A stretch of DNA of 57,908 nt from a virus. Below are positions 15,018 through 24,299 of the stretch, piece after piece. The notes under the pieces were generated by a model that was not told where the DNA came from, searched no databases, and saw nothing but the letters and a program-made list of their open reading frames with translations. Each line of letters starts with the position of its first letter. Position 1 is the stretch's first letter. The translations under genes and the position numbers were made by a program. Location of the stretch: IMG/VR virus record IMGVR_UViG_3300023208_000397, positions 1 through 57,908 of that record. The stretch is one strand, 5' to 3'.

Positions 15018-15278
15018 ATGGACCGCAGCACCCACTACCCATCCGAGGCGCACCGCGCGATTGCCATCCTGGGCGGGCCTGTTCAGGCAGCAAGGCTGCT
15101 GGATGTGCCGAACCACCGCTATCAGACGGTGCAGTCATGGCTCAAGACGCGGGTCCCCGCTGAGTACTGCCCGGTGATCGAGAAGCTGACTCGCGAGCTC
15201 GGCGATGAAGTGCGGTGCGAGTCCATCCGCTCCGACGTCGAGTGGGGGGTTCTGCGCAGCACGGCGAGGGCCTCCTGA
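15018..15278 (+). CDS. YdaS-like Cro regulator
   Basis: 86 residues. HRAIAILGGPVQAARLLDV and YQTVQSWLKTRVPAEYCPVIEKLT form the YdaS/Cro-type helix-turn-helix with the VPAEYCP motif common in lambdoid Cro-like proteins. It is the first rightward gene after the switch and divergent from the repressor, as expected for Cro. No strong ribosome site precedes the ATG; a -10-like TATAGC nine bases upstream suggests a leaderless transcript. Confidence 0.85.
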   Translation: MDRSTHYPSEAHRAIAILGGPVQAARLLDVPNHRYQTVQSWLKTRVPAEYCPVIEKLTRELGDEVRCESIRSDVEWGVLRSTARAS

Positions 15279-15289
15279 CATGGCCAGCT

Positions 15290-15694
15290 TCACCCGCCCA
15301 TCGCCCCGCGCGCGCGCCAGCACAGCACGGCAACGTGCTGCGCGTACAGCTCGGCAGCCCGCGGCCCATGCGCCTCAGCCACCTGCGCTTCCCCTGGTGG
15401 ATGGTCCGCGAACGCTTGCAGCGCTTGCGCCAGTTCCTCCGGTGCCGAGCCATTCGCAAGCTGGGCGACCAGCAGGTCAGCGAAATGGGTGGTCGCTGTG
15501 AACAGCGCGGCCGCGGCTTCATCCCCGGCATCGGTCTCTCTGCGGCCGGCCCAGCGCGCCCGAGCATCGCGCGCCAAGTCCTCGGCCTCGCCGGCCTCGT
15601 CTTCCCATGCCAGCGCTGCCATCTCCACGGATGTCCGCAGCGCCTCCTGCAGCGCGCGGTCGCTGCGGGCTCTTTCCAGCAACTCCTCGCTCAT
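15290..15694 (-). CDS. Acidic alanine-rich hypothetical protein, opposite strand
   Basis: 134 residues, almost all helix: SEELLERARSDRALQEALR, a long acidic helix with WEDEAGEAEDLARDAR, and FTATTHFADLLVAQLANG. GGGGAG nine bases before the ATG at 15694 supports translation. The rightward frame across this stretch is arginine/proline-rich and not protein-like, so this leftward reading is the better gene. It lies convergent to cro within a rightward operon; function unknown. Confidence 0.5.
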   Translation of the reverse strand: MSEELLERARSDRALQEALRTSVEMAALAWEDEAGEAEDLARDARARWAGRRETDAGDEAAAALFTATTHFADLLVAQLANGSAPEELAQALQAFADHPPGEAQVAEAHGPRAAELYAQHVAVLCWRARGAMGG

Positions 15695-15709
15695 CACCAG
15701 GTGCTCCCC

Positions 15710-15976
15710 ATGAACGACGACGATCCCATGTTCTCCAGGTCCGGCCGGACTGATGCCGGCGGGAAGTGCACAACACGCATCGACATCCCCTGCAGCGTCG
15801 AACTGGAAGAGGCGGTCATTGCCATGGCCACGATGCGGGGCGTCCCGAAGGCTGAGTTCGTGCGCGGCCTGTTGGAGCGTGCGGTGTGGGGTGATTTCGC
15901 CATGCTCCGCAGGGTAGCCAAGCAGGCTGGTCTGGGTCCATGGGATCAGCTTCCCGACCAGCAGGGACGGGGCTGA
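15710..15976 (+). CDS. Ribbon-helix-helix-like small DNA-binding protein
   Basis: 88 residues. TTRIDIPCSVELEEAVIAM, then a turn and PKAEFVRGLLERAVWG, match the strand-helix-helix layout of Arc/MetJ-type regulators. An 18-residue N-terminal tail precedes it. The start at 15710 has AGGTG upstream; a longer in-frame extension is not protein-like. It ends two bases before the next gene. Likely an early transcription regulator; targets unknown. Confidence 0.65.
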   Translation: MNDDDPMFSRSGRTDAGGKCTTRIDIPCSVELEEAVIAMATMRGVPKAEFVRGLLERAVWGDFAMLRRVAKQAGLGPWDQLPDQQGRG

Positions 15977-15978
15977 CG

Positions 15979-16488
15979 ATGAGCGTCCGTACAGACGGCA
16001 TCAGGTCCATCGCGGATCTCCGGGGGCGCTGCGTCATCGACGCCATCACCGGCTGCTGGCACTTCAAGGGATCGACCCGTCTGTGGCTGCCGGCCCTGGG
16101 CAGGCGCACGAGTCTCGGCGGGGCGATCTGCACCTTGATCACCGGCGCGCCGCCGGCTCCCGGGGTCTTCTGGTTCTGCACCTGCGAGACGCGTGAGTGC
16201 GCCAATCCAGCCCACCGGCGGGCCGGCAATCGCAGCGAGCAGATGCTCGTGGTCGGTCACAGGCACACGCCAGGCGCCCGCGCCCGCATGGCGCGCAGCA
16301 TGCGCGAGCGCTCTCGTCTCAGCGAGGAAACCATCGCCGAGATTCGGGCCGCAGAGGGCACCCTCAAGGAGATCGGCGCCCGCTTCGGCATCCACTTTTC
16401 GCACGCAGCCCGGATCCGCCGCATGGAGGTCCGTGCGCCTCTGGCCGCCCAGGGCAGCAGCGTGTTCAACCTCGGGACGCTCGCATGA
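15979..16488 (+). CDS. HNH-like endonuclease-type protein with C-terminal HTH
   Basis: 169 residues. CVIDAITGCWHF near the start, a FWFCTCETRECANPAHRRAGN segment split by the family's typical C...C.NP.H pattern, and NRSEQM are reminiscent of phage HNH endonucleases, though the first catalytic histidine is not obvious, so it may be a degenerate relative. The end (LSEETIAEIRAAEGTLKEIG, FGIHFSHAARIRR) is a helix-turn-helix like those in homing-type proteins. Its last codon overlaps the next start (ATGA). Confidence 0.55.
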   Translation: MSVRTDGIRSIADLRGRCVIDAITGCWHFKGSTRLWLPALGRRTSLGGAICTLITGAPPAPGVFWFCTCETRECANPAHRRAGNRSEQMLVVGHRHTPGARARMARSMRERSRLSEETIAEIRAAEGTLKEIGARFGIHFSHAARIRRMEVRAPLAAQGSSVFNLGTLA

Positions 16489-16835
16489 ACGGCATCGACT
16501 GGCTGGCCAGCCGAATCATCGCCGCCGCCAACCGCGACCTTGAAGAGGGCGCGTCCGCGGCATCTCAGCGCTTCAACCCGCGCCCACCTGGCGTCATCCG
16601 CGACGGCAGCGCGACCCAGGCGGTGCTGGAGTTCCTGGCCAAGCACCCCGGCCGCTTCTTCAGCCACCCGCAGATCGTGGCCGCCACGAGCCGCAGCCCG
16701 AAGAGCGTGGACTGGGCCCTGCTGTTCCTGCGGGCCAAGAAGAAGGTGCGCGCCGTGCCCGCGAACTCCGCGCACAGCAACAACTATCTCCGGTACTCAG
16801 TCGCTCAGGAGGGTGACGATGCGAAATCTCAGTAG
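16485..16835 (+). CDS. Winged-helix-like early protein
   Basis: 116 residues. The centre (QAVLEFLAKHPGRFFSHPQI, then SRSPKSVDWALLFLRAKKKV) has a winged-helix pattern with a basic wing, and the end is short and polar. Likely DNA-binding. The start overlaps the preceding stop as ATGA, so translation is coupled. No specific family named. Confidence 0.6.
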   Translation: MNGIDWLASRIIAAANRDLEEGASAASQRFNPRPPGVIRDGSATQAVLEFLAKHPGRFFSHPQIVAATSRSPKSVDWALLFLRAKKKVRAVPANSAHSNNYLRYSVAQEGDDAKSQ

Positions 16836-16839
16836 GGCA

Positions 16840-17067
16840 TCAGCCCTCAACCACCACAGGCACCATGCCGCGGCGCACCTTGTCGCCCAGCAGGGTCAGC
16901 CAGCGCCGGCCATCGGCCGGATTCAGGGCGGCCAGGCCTTTCGCTTCCAGCGCCGCCTGCACATGCTCGGGCACTTCCTTCCCGCCATCGGCCTGCGGGA
17001 TGAACCAGATCAGGTCGCGCTCCTCGGCGGTGAGCACAACGGGGGCGGGCTGGGTCTGGTCGGTCAT
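16840..17067 (-). CDS. Small hypothetical protein, opposite strand
   Basis: 75 residues with good protein character: LTAEERDLIWFIP, EHVQAALEAKGLAALNP, DGRRWLTLLGDKVRRGM. GAGGAG eight bases before the ATG at 17067 is a strong ribosome site. The rightward strand has no gene here. It is one of two leftward genes embedded in the rightward early block. Function unknown. Confidence 0.6.
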   Translation of the reverse strand: MTDQTQPAPVVLTAEERDLIWFIPQADGGKEVPEHVQAALEAKGLAALNPADGRRWLTLLGDKVRRGMVPVVVEG

Positions 17068-17093
17068 GGTCGGGGCTCCTCGGGGAGGGCATT

Positions 17094-19606
17094 GTGACCC
17101 AACCCGACTACACCACCTTCCTGCGGCGCAAGATCCGCATGGCCAGCTTCAAGGGCTTCGAGGTGAAGCCCGAGGCCGTGCACGAGAAGCTGTTCAGCCA
17201 CCAGCGCGACATCGTGCGCTGGGCCGTGCTGGGTGGCAACCGCGCGATCTTTGCCAGCTCGGCCTGGGCAAGTCGGTGATGCAGATCGAGTGGCTGCGCC
17301 AGATCCTCCTGCAGGTGGAGGAGGGCCCGGGCCTGATCATCTGCCCGCTGGGCGTGCGCCAAGAGCTGATCCGCGACGCGGCCATGCTCGGCGTAGATCT
17401 GCGGTTCATCCGCACCGCCGCGGAGATGACCCCGGACCACCGCTTCTACGTCACGAACTACGAGTCCGTGCGCGACGGGAAGCTGGACCCGAACCTGTTC
17501 ATCGCGGTCAGTTTGGACGAGGCGAGCGTCCTGCGCAGCTTCGGCAGCAAGACCTACCAGGAGTTTCTGCCGCTCTTCGAGCGCGTGCGCTTCAAGCTGG
17601 TGAACACCGCCACGCCCAGCCCCAACCGCTTCAAGGAGCTGATCCACTACGCCGGCTTCCTCGGCGTGATGGACACGGGCCAGGCCCTGACCCGCTTCTT
17701 CCAGCGCGACAGCGAAAAGGCCGGGAATCTCACGCTCTACCCGCATAAGGAGCAGGAATTCTGGATGTGGGTCAGCAGCTGGGCCGTCTTCATCCAGAAG
17801 CCCAGCGACCTGGGCTACAGCGACGAGGGCTATGACCTGCCGCCGATGGAGGTCCGGTACCACGAGGTGCCCACCGACTACAGCCTGGCCGGCGAAGACC
17901 GCGATGGCCAGGTGCTGATGTTCCAGGACCCGGCCCTGGGCCTGTCCGCTGCTGCCGCGGAGAAGCGGGAGAGCATGCCGGCGCGCGTGGCCAAGGTGGC
18001 CGAGCTGGTCAACGCATCGCCCGATGACCACTTCGTCATCTGGCACGACCTGGAGGCCGAGCGGCATGCCATCCAGGCGGCTATCCCGGATGCAGTGAGC
18101 GTCTGGGGCACCCAGGACCTGACCGAGCGCGAAGACCTGATCGTCGGGTTCGGCAATGGCGCATTCCGCCTGCTCAGCACCAAGCCGGTGATCGCCGGCA
18201 GCGGCTGCAACTTCCAGCGGCACTGCCACCGGGAGATCTTCGCGGGCATTGGGTTCAAGTTCAACGACTTCATCCAGGCGGTCCACCGCGTGCAGCGCTT
18301 CCAGCAGCGCCACCCGGTGGTGATCGACATCGTCTACAGCGAGGCGGAGCGCGAGGTCCTGCGCACGCTGCAGCAGAAATGGGCCCAGCACGAGGAGATG
18401 GTGGCCAACATGACCGAGATCATCAAGAAGTACGGCCTCAACCAGCTGGCCATGGCCGAGACCCTGGCGCGCAGCATCGGCGTGAAGCGCATCGAGGTGA
18501 AAGGCGACCTCTTCACGGTCGCGAACAACGACTGTGTGGAGGAGGCGCGGCTGCAGGGCGAGGGCTCGGTGGACCTGATCGTCACCAGCATCCCGTTCGC
18601 CAACCACTACGAGTACAGCCCGAGCTACAACGACTTCGGCCACACCGAGGACAACGAGCATTTCTGGGCGCAGATGGATTTCCTGACGCCCGAGCTGCTG
18701 CGCATCCTGAAGCCGGGCCGGATCTACGCCTGCCACGTAAAGGACAGGATCCTCTTCGGCAACGTCACGGGGGCCGGCGCGCCCACGGTCAGCCCTTTCC
18801 ATTGCGAGGCCATCATGCACGGCCGCCGCCATGGCTTCGATTACATGGGGATGATCACCGTCGTCACCGATGTGGTGCGGGAGAACAACCAGACCTATCG
18901 CCTGAGCTGGACCGAGCAGTGCAAGGACGGCACGAAGATGGGTGTCGGCTCGCCCGAGTACATCATCCTCTTCCGCAAGCCCCAGACCGACCGGTCCAAG
19001 GGCTACGCCGATGAGCGGGTGGTGAAGTCCAAGGATGACTACACCCGGGCCCGCTGGCAGGTGGATGCGCATGCGTTCTGGCGCAGTAGCGGCAACCGGC
19101 AGCTGACGGCCGAGGAGCTGGCGAGCCTGGGACCCGACAAGCTGGCCAGCCTGTTCACCCAGTACAGCCTGGCCAACGTCTACGACTACGAGTTCCACAT
19201 CCGCATCGGCGAGGAGCTGGAGGCCCGTGGCGCGCTGCCGGCCACTTTCATGAGCCTGGCCCCGGGCAGCCTGCACCCGGAGGTCTGGCACGACGTGACC
19301 CGCATGCTCACCCTCAACAGCGAGCAGAGCAAGCGTGCGGTCGAGAAGCACGTCTGCCCGCTGCAGTTCGACATCGTGGACCGTCTGATCGAGCGCTACA
19401 GCAACAAGGGCGAGCTGGTCTACGACCCGTTCTGTGGCCTGGGCACCGTGCCCTATCGCGCGATCCTGAAGGGCCGCCGCGGTGGCGGCTCCGAGCTGAA
19501 CCCCGGCTACTTCATGGACCAGGTGCACTACCTGAAGTCCGCGGAGCAGCAGGTCTCCATGCCCAGCCTGTTCGACACGCTGGAAGAAGAGGCGGAGGCG
19601 GCCTGA
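17094..19606 (+). CDS. SNF2-like helicase fused to DNA methyltransferase, frameshifted
   Basis: From the GTG at 17094 (GGGAGG six bases upstream) the frame encodes the expected N-terminus (FLRRKIRMASFKGFEV, EKLFSHQRDIVRW) up to RAIFAS and then stops at 17279. The rest continues one frame over from LGLGKSVMQ. Inserting one base near 17259 restores FGLGKS, the Walker A. Downstream are helicase motifs (SLDEAS; QAVHRVQRFQQ) and a beta-class methyltransferase with TSIPF near 18590 preceding DPFCGLGT near 19430. About 837 residues if repaired. The methyltransferase half could still be made from an internal start such as the ATG at 17279. Sequencing error or true inactivation cannot be told apart here. 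Confidence 0.85.
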
Positions 19607-21882
19607 TGAAGCGCGACAACTTCACCATGCCGCTGGACCTGGGCCGCGAGTTGATCATCGACAACTTCGCCGGCGGCGGCGGCACGAGCGAGGGGCTGGA
19701 GCAGGCCTTCGGCCGGCCGGTGGACGTGGCCATCAACCACGATCCCGAGGCGCTGGCCATGCACGCGCTGAACCACCCGCACACGCTGCACCTGTGCGAG
19801 TCGGTCTGGGAGGTGGACCCGATCAAGGTCACCAAGAACCAGCCCGTGGCCCTGGTGTGGCTGAGCCCCGACTGCAAGCACTTCAGCAAGGCGAAGGGCG
19901 GCACCCCGGTGGCCAAGCACATCCGCGGCCTGGCCTGGGTGGGCATGCGCTGGGTGGCGCTCACCAAGCCGCGCGTCCTGATGCTGGAAAACGTTGAGGA
20001 ATTCCAGGACTGGGGGCCCCTGATCGTGGACGCCGAGGGTAACGCCCGGCCCGACCCAGCCAAGAAGGGCAAGACCTTCCAGAGCTTCGTCCGCCAGCTG
20101 CGCGCGCACGGCTACGCGGTGGACTGGCGCGAGCTGCGCGCCTGCGATGCCGGGGCGCCCACCATCCGCAAGCGCCTGTTCCTGATCGCGCGCCGCGACG
20201 GCCGGCCCATCGTCTGGCCCCGGGCCACGCATGGCGAGCCCACCAGCAAGGCGGTGCTGGCCGGCCAGCAGCTGCCCTGGCGCACGGCCGCCGAGTGCAT
20301 CGACTTCAGCCTGCCGGCGCAGAGCGTGTTCGGCCGGCCGCGCGCGCTGGCCGAGAACACGCAGCGGCGGGTGGCCAAAGGCCTGTGGCGGCATGTGCTG
20401 ACCAGCGCCAGCCCGTTCATCGTGGGCGTGGGCGGTCGCATGGGCCAGTCACCGGCCCGCAGCGTGCAGCAGCCGGCGCAGACCATCACCAGCAAGGCAG
20501 ACAGCTGCGTGGCCCAGCCGCAGCTGCAGCCCTACATGGTCAACACTCGCAACGGCGAGCGGCCTGGCCAGGATCCGCGCGTGCGTGGCGCGGACCAGCC
20601 TTACTGGACCGTGACCGGGCAGGGCTCGCAGGGCGCCGTGGCACAGCCCGTGGTGGCGCCGTTCATCACCGAGCACGCCCAGGCGGCGAACCAGCGCACC
20701 ATGCCCGTGGATGAGCCGCTGCGCACCTTGTGCGCCCAGGTCAAGGGTGGCCACTTCTCGGTGGTGGCCCCGGCCCTGGCGCCAATGCGCGGCACGAGCC
20801 CCGCCCACATGGGCGGCCACAGCGTGCAGGACCCGCTCAGCACCATCTCGGCCCAGGGCACCCACCACGGGCTGATGGCAGCGCGCATGGCCCCATTCGT
20901 TACCGGCCTTGCCCACGGCCTGCGAGCCGATGGCAGCTGCTCGGGGGATCGCTCCCACACTGTTGGCGAACCGCTGCGCACCATCCATGCGGGCGGAGGC
21001 AATCAGGCTGTGACGGTGGCCCATCTGGTGGACATGGGCCACGGCGAGGGCAAGGACGGCGGCAAGCGCTTCAGCCACGGCGTGCGCTCGCTCGAGGTGC
21101 CGCTGAACACCGTGACGGCCAGCGGGGCCACGAGCGCCCTGGCCGCGGTGCACCTTACGCACCTGACCCACCACGGCGAGCGCAGCGGCTACAGCCCGGC
21201 CGAGCCGGCCAAGACCATCACCGGGGCCAACCGCGGCGAGCAGGCTCTGGTGGCCGCCTGCCTGGAGCAGGCCAACGGCGGCTTCTACGACGGCGACGGT
21301 CGCTCCGTAGATGCGCCAGTTAGCACGATCACGGCCAGCGGCACGCAGCAGCGCCTGATCACGGCCTATGCCGTGAAGTACTACAGCAGCGGCGGCCAGT
21401 GGCAGGCGCTGGATGACCCGATGCACACGCTGCCCACCAAGGGCCGCATGGGCCTGGTGCAGACCATGCAGGTGCCGGCCGCCTGCCTGGCGCCCGAGCA
21501 TGCCGAGCGCGCGCGCCAGTGCGCCCAGCTGCTGCATCGCTACCTGCCCGAGCAGTTCGCCGAGCCGGCGGACATGGTGCTGGTCTTCCAGCAGGGCCAA
21601 TGGTGGGTGCTGGTGGACATCACGCTGCGCATGCTCAAGCCGCGCGAGCTGTTCAACGCCCAGGGCTTCCCGGCGCACTACGTGATTGACGAGATCCCGG
21701 ACCCGAAGCGCCTGTTCGTGGGCGGCATCCAGGCCGAGCACCCGCTGCAGGTGCCGCGCGTGCCTCTGTCCGCCACCGCCCAGGTACGGATGTGCGGCAA
21801 CAGCGTGAGCCCGCCGCAGGCCCGGGCCCTGGTTGAGGCGAATTTCGCGCATGAGCTGCAGATCTATGGGGAGGCTGCCTGA
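19606..21882 (+). CDS. DNA (cytosine-5) methyltransferase with tandem-repeat target domain
   Basis: 758 residues. C5 motifs: I, DNFAGGGGTSEGL (19-31); IV, WLSPDCKHFS with catalytic C90 in PDC rather than the usual PCQ; VI, MLENVEEF (126-133); VIII, TIRKRLFLIARR (186-197); and a late RMCGNSVSPPQA (motif X-like). Residues about 265-622 hold about nine repeats of 35-45 residues, each with P...T(I/V)(S/T)A.G and an A..(V/A)P-like end, in the target-recognition position. Such repeats may broaden sequence specificity or protect against several restriction enzymes; inference. The start overlaps the preceding stop (TGATG). Confidence 0.9.
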   Translation: MKRDNFTMPLDLGRELIIDNFAGGGGTSEGLEQAFGRPVDVAINHDPEALAMHALNHPHTLHLCESVWEVDPIKVTKNQPVALVWLSPDCKHFSKAKGGTPVAKHIRGLAWVGMRWVALTKPRVLMLENVEEFQDWGPLIVDAEGNARPDPAKKGKTFQSFVRQLRAHGYAVDWRELRACDAGAPTIRKRLFLIARRDGRPIVWPRATHGEPTSKAVLAGQQLPWRTAAECIDFSLPAQSVFGRPRALAENTQRRVAKGLWRHVLTSASPFIVGVGGRMGQSPARSVQQPAQTITSKADSCVAQPQLQPYMVNTRNGERPGQDPRVRGADQPYWTVTGQGSQGAVAQPVVAPFITEHAQAANQRTMPVDEPLRTLCAQVKGGHFSVVAPALAPMRGTSPAHMGGHSVQDPLSTISAQGTHHGLMAARMAPFVTGLAHGLRADGSCSGDRSHTVGEPLRTIHAGGGNQAVTVAHLVDMGHGEGKDGGKRFSHGVRSLEVPLNTVTASGATSALAAVHLTHLTHHGERSGYSPAEPAKTITGANRGEQALVAACLEQANGGFYDGDGRSVDAPVSTITASGTQQRLITAYAVKYYSSGGQWQALDDPMHTLPTKGRMGLVQTMQVPAACLAPEHAERARQCAQLLHRYLPEQFAEPADMVLVFQQGQWWVLVDITLRMLKPRELFNAQGFPAHYVIDEIPDPKRLFVGGIQAEHPLQVPRVPLSATAQVRMCGNSVSPPQARALVEANFAHELQIYGEAA

Positions 21883-22787
21883 TGAACACCAGCGTCAAGA
21901 TGAGCCACGACGAGCTAGCCAGCGACCTGGCCCAGCACCTGCGGGGCGGCAGCCAGCGGATCACCTGGGAGGACATGCAGCTGGGCCCCGCTGGGAGCCC
22001 CCGGCCGGATGTCTATGCCATGGAGCCGACCTACAGCCGGCTGTCCTTCGAGGCCTTCGAGATCAAGGTCAGCACCTCGGACTTCCGCAGCGATGTCACG
22101 AGCGGCAAGTGGCAGAGCTACCTGCGCTATGCCAACAGCGTGACCTTCGCGGCCCCGCTGGGCCTGATCACCAAGGACCAGGTACCCGCGACCTGCGGGC
22201 TGATCCTACGCGGGCCGTCAGGCTGGCGCTACGCGAAGAAGCCGGTGCTCCATCAGCTGACCGAACTGCCGTGGCAGGCGTGGATCAAGCTGCTGCTCGA
22301 TGGCGTGGAGCGTGCCAATGGGACCCGGCGAGAGGCCTATTTCAACCAATGGTCGGCTGAGAAGAAGCTGCGCGAGCGTTTTGGCGACGATGTGGCCAGG
22401 ATGCTCTCCGACCTGCAGGGGCTGCCCGCCCGGTATCAGGCGGCCATGGACGAGCACGAGCTGAAGCTGAAGACGCTCAAGGAACTGCGCGCGCGCGTTT
22501 CGGCGGAGAACCAGGAGGTGCGAGAGCAGGCCCGCGAGGCCTGCTCCGGCAACCTGGCGAAACTCGCGGTCGCCCTGGGCCTGCCCGCCGATGCGCTGGT
22601 CTCGGACCTCAATGGCCGGGCGAACCAGGTGCTGCGACTGCTGCGGGACTCGCCAGAGTCCTGGCGCCGGCATCCTCTGCTCGACCTGGCCGACCGCATG
22701 GAGTCCGTGGCCAGGGAAGCCCGCGAGGTCGGTGCCGCGCTGTCCGGTGCACGCAGCGGCGCCGCGGAGGAGGGCGCCCAGGCATGA
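21882..22787 (+). CDS. MmcB-like PD-(D/E)XK nuclease-fold protein
   Basis: 301 residues. RPDVYAM, then FEAFEIKVSTSDFRSD, KWQSYLRYANSVTFAAP form the core of the MmcB/VRR-like restriction fold, with the D...E-x-K pattern. The second half (ELKLKTLKELRARVSAENQEVREQ) is a coiled coil followed by helices. Likely acts on branched or phage DNA. The gene lies between the methyltransferase and the replication gene with a four-base overlap at its end. Metal-dependent cleavage is inferred from the fold. Confidence 0.75.
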   Translation: MNTSVKMSHDELASDLAQHLRGGSQRITWEDMQLGPAGSPRPDVYAMEPTYSRLSFEAFEIKVSTSDFRSDVTSGKWQSYLRYANSVTFAAPLGLITKDQVPATCGLILRGPSGWRYAKKPVLHQLTELPWQAWIKLLLDGVERANGTRREAYFNQWSAEKKLRERFGDDVARMLSDLQGLPARYQAAMDEHELKLKTLKELRARVSAENQEVREQAREACSGNLAKLAVALGLPADALVSDLNGRANQVLRLLRDSPESWRRHPLLDLADRMESVAREAREVGAALSGARSGAAEEGAQA

Positions 22788-23833
22788 GCAAGAAGAACGA
22801 CACCTGGATGCCGCTCTATATCGGCGACTACCTCGCTGATACCTCGCGGCTGTCCACGGAGCAGCACGGCGCCTACCTGCTGATCCTGATGGACTACTGG
22901 CGCAATGGTCCACCGCTCGACGACGACGAGGAGCTGGCCAACATCACGAAGCTGAGCACCGCCCAGTGGAAAAAGCACGCCGCCAAGATCCGCGCCCTGT
23001 TCCGCGCCGAGGGCGGCCGTCTGATCCAGAAGCGGTCGGATGCCGAGCGAGCCCGCGCCGGCCTGGTCAGCAGCAAACGCAGCGAGGCCGGCAAGCAAGG
23101 CGCTGCCGCCCGCTGGGGCAAACAGGCACCGAGTCCTGATGCCAAAACAGATGGCAAACCGATGGCAAATGGCATGGCAAGTGACATGGCAAACGCCTCG
23201 CAAAACGATGGACCGTCACAGTCACAATCACAATACCCCTTAGCGCCACCCTCCGAGCTCGACCGCCCCGCGTGCGCACCTGCGCCCGCGTGTGAGGGCC
23301 GGCCCACCCCATCGGAGGCCGCGCCCAGCCCGCCCGAGGCACCACCGCCTGCGCCACCACCGCCGCCTCCCGCACCGGTCACCACCCCCCAGGCCCAGGG
23401 CACGCCCTACGGGGCGATCACGCGGCGCCTGATGGCCGCGGGCATCAGCCGGGCCAACCCCGGGAACCTGCTGTTCCGGGAGCTCGTGGACGCGGGCGTC
23501 ACCGCCGACGAGTTCCTGGCCTACCGAGACCGGGCCATCCAGGCGGAGGACCCGTTCGCCTACCTGCTGGGCACCGTGCGCAACGAGCGCAAGCGCGCCA
23601 AGTTCCAGGCCGCCCAGCTGCAGCTCGGCGCACCAACACCGCAGGGCCGCCCTCCGGCTCCCCAGTCCTTCCGCCAGCAGGACGAGGAGGCGGCTATGCG
23701 CCGCTGGGAGGAGGCCACAGGCCGGGTGCACCCCGACCGCCAGCGGCCGCAGGACCCGAGGCCCGTGGGCCCCGATGTGATCGACATGGAGTCGCCGGCC
23801 CTGCCGGCTCTGGAGCACGACGATGCAGCCTGA
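22784..23833 (+). CDS. DUF1376 (YdaU-like) replication initiation protein
   Basis: 349 residues. The N-terminus WMPLYIGDYLADTSRLSTEQ, GAYLLILMDYWRNG is the DUF1376 signature, a winged-helix origin-binding-like domain in phage replication proteins. A proline-rich linker (PPAPPPPPPAPVTTP at about 190) separates it from a C-terminal helical domain (NPGNLLFRELVDAGVTADEF). It overlaps the P-like gene that follows. The pair resembles lambda O and P. The origin is possibly inside or near this gene; no iterons were recognised. Confidence 0.85.
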   Translation: MSKKNDTWMPLYIGDYLADTSRLSTEQHGAYLLILMDYWRNGPPLDDDEELANITKLSTAQWKKHAAKIRALFRAEGGRLIQKRSDAERARAGLVSSKRSEAGKQGAAARWGKQAPSPDAKTDGKPMANGMASDMANASQNDGPSQSQSQYPLAPPSELDRPACAPAPACEGRPTPSEAAPSPPEAPPPAPPPPPPAPVTTPQAQGTPYGAITRRLMAAGISRANPGNLLFRELVDAGVTADEFLAYRDRAIQAEDPFAYLLGTVRNERKRAKFQAAQLQLGAPTPQGRPPAPQSFRQQDEEAAMRRWEEATGRVHPDRQRPQDPRPVGPDVIDMESPALPALEHDDAA

Positions 23834-24299
23834 CGAGCGCCACCCCATCGACCGGATCTTCGACCGGCTCAGCAGCACCTACGGCAAACCCTTCCTGGAC
23901 CTGTACGCGGGCACGCCGATGGGGGACGTCAAAACCGCGTGGGCCCATGAGCTGGCACCGTTTGCCACCCGGGCAGGCCTGTCGGCCATCGCCTGGGCCC
24001 TGGACAACCTGCCGGAGCGGCCGCCCAACGCCGTGCAGTTCCGCAACCTCTGCCGTCAGGCACCGGCACAGCCGGCGCCCAGGCTGCCGGAGCCCGAGGC
24101 GGACCCCCGGCGCGTACAGGCCGCGGTCGCCGATCTCGGTGCAGTCCGCAACGCCGTTGGCGCCGTCAGCGCCGCCGGTGACCGGGAGCGAGCCCGGGCG
24201 AACCTCCAGAGGCTGATCGACTCGGGCAAGCGGCTCACGCACGCCCAGGCGGCCATGGCCAGGGCCATCCTCGGCGACGGCAGCGGGGCCGCCCGATGA
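23823..24299 (+). CDS. Lambda P-like replication protein
   Basis: 158 residues. IDRIFDRLSSTYGKPFLD, KTAWAHELAPF and IAWALDNLPERPPNAVQFRNL follow the pattern of phage replication protein P-type helicase loaders: a short domain ending PN..QF..LC. The C-terminal part is helical. It follows the DUF1376 gene with an 11-base overlap and would recruit host DnaB. Assignment by pattern and position. Confidence 0.7.
   Translation: MQPDERHPIDRIFDRLSSTYGKPFLDLYAGTPMGDVKTAWAHELAPFATRAGLSAIAWALDNLPERPPNAVQFRNLCRQAPAQPAPRLPEPEADPRRVQAAVADLGAVRNAVGAVSAAGDRERARANLQRLIDSGKRLTHAQAAMARAILGDGSGAAR

Noticed and set aside
15215-15709. Long N-terminal extension of the ribbon-helix-helix gene
   Set aside because: Low-quality sequence opposite a better leftward gene; the ATG at 15710 begins the real protein.
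16865-17250. N-terminal extension of the long methyltransferase frame upstream of the frameshift
   Set aside because: Arginine/proline-rich and unlike the family; the true N-terminus is read in the other frame from 17094.
17251-17262. Programmed ribosomal frameshift in the helicase-methyltransferase
   Set aside because: No slippery heptamer or downstream pseudoknot is evident; a simple one-base deletion explains the sequence.
17108-19528. An 806-codon leftward open frame
   Set aside because: Antisense to the helicase-methyltransferase; its composition is that of a mirror frame, and no ribosome site or family is seen.
20449-21852. A leftward open frame across the methyltransferase repeats
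   Set aside because: Histidine/arginine/alanine-rich mirror of the repeat array with no recognisable domain.
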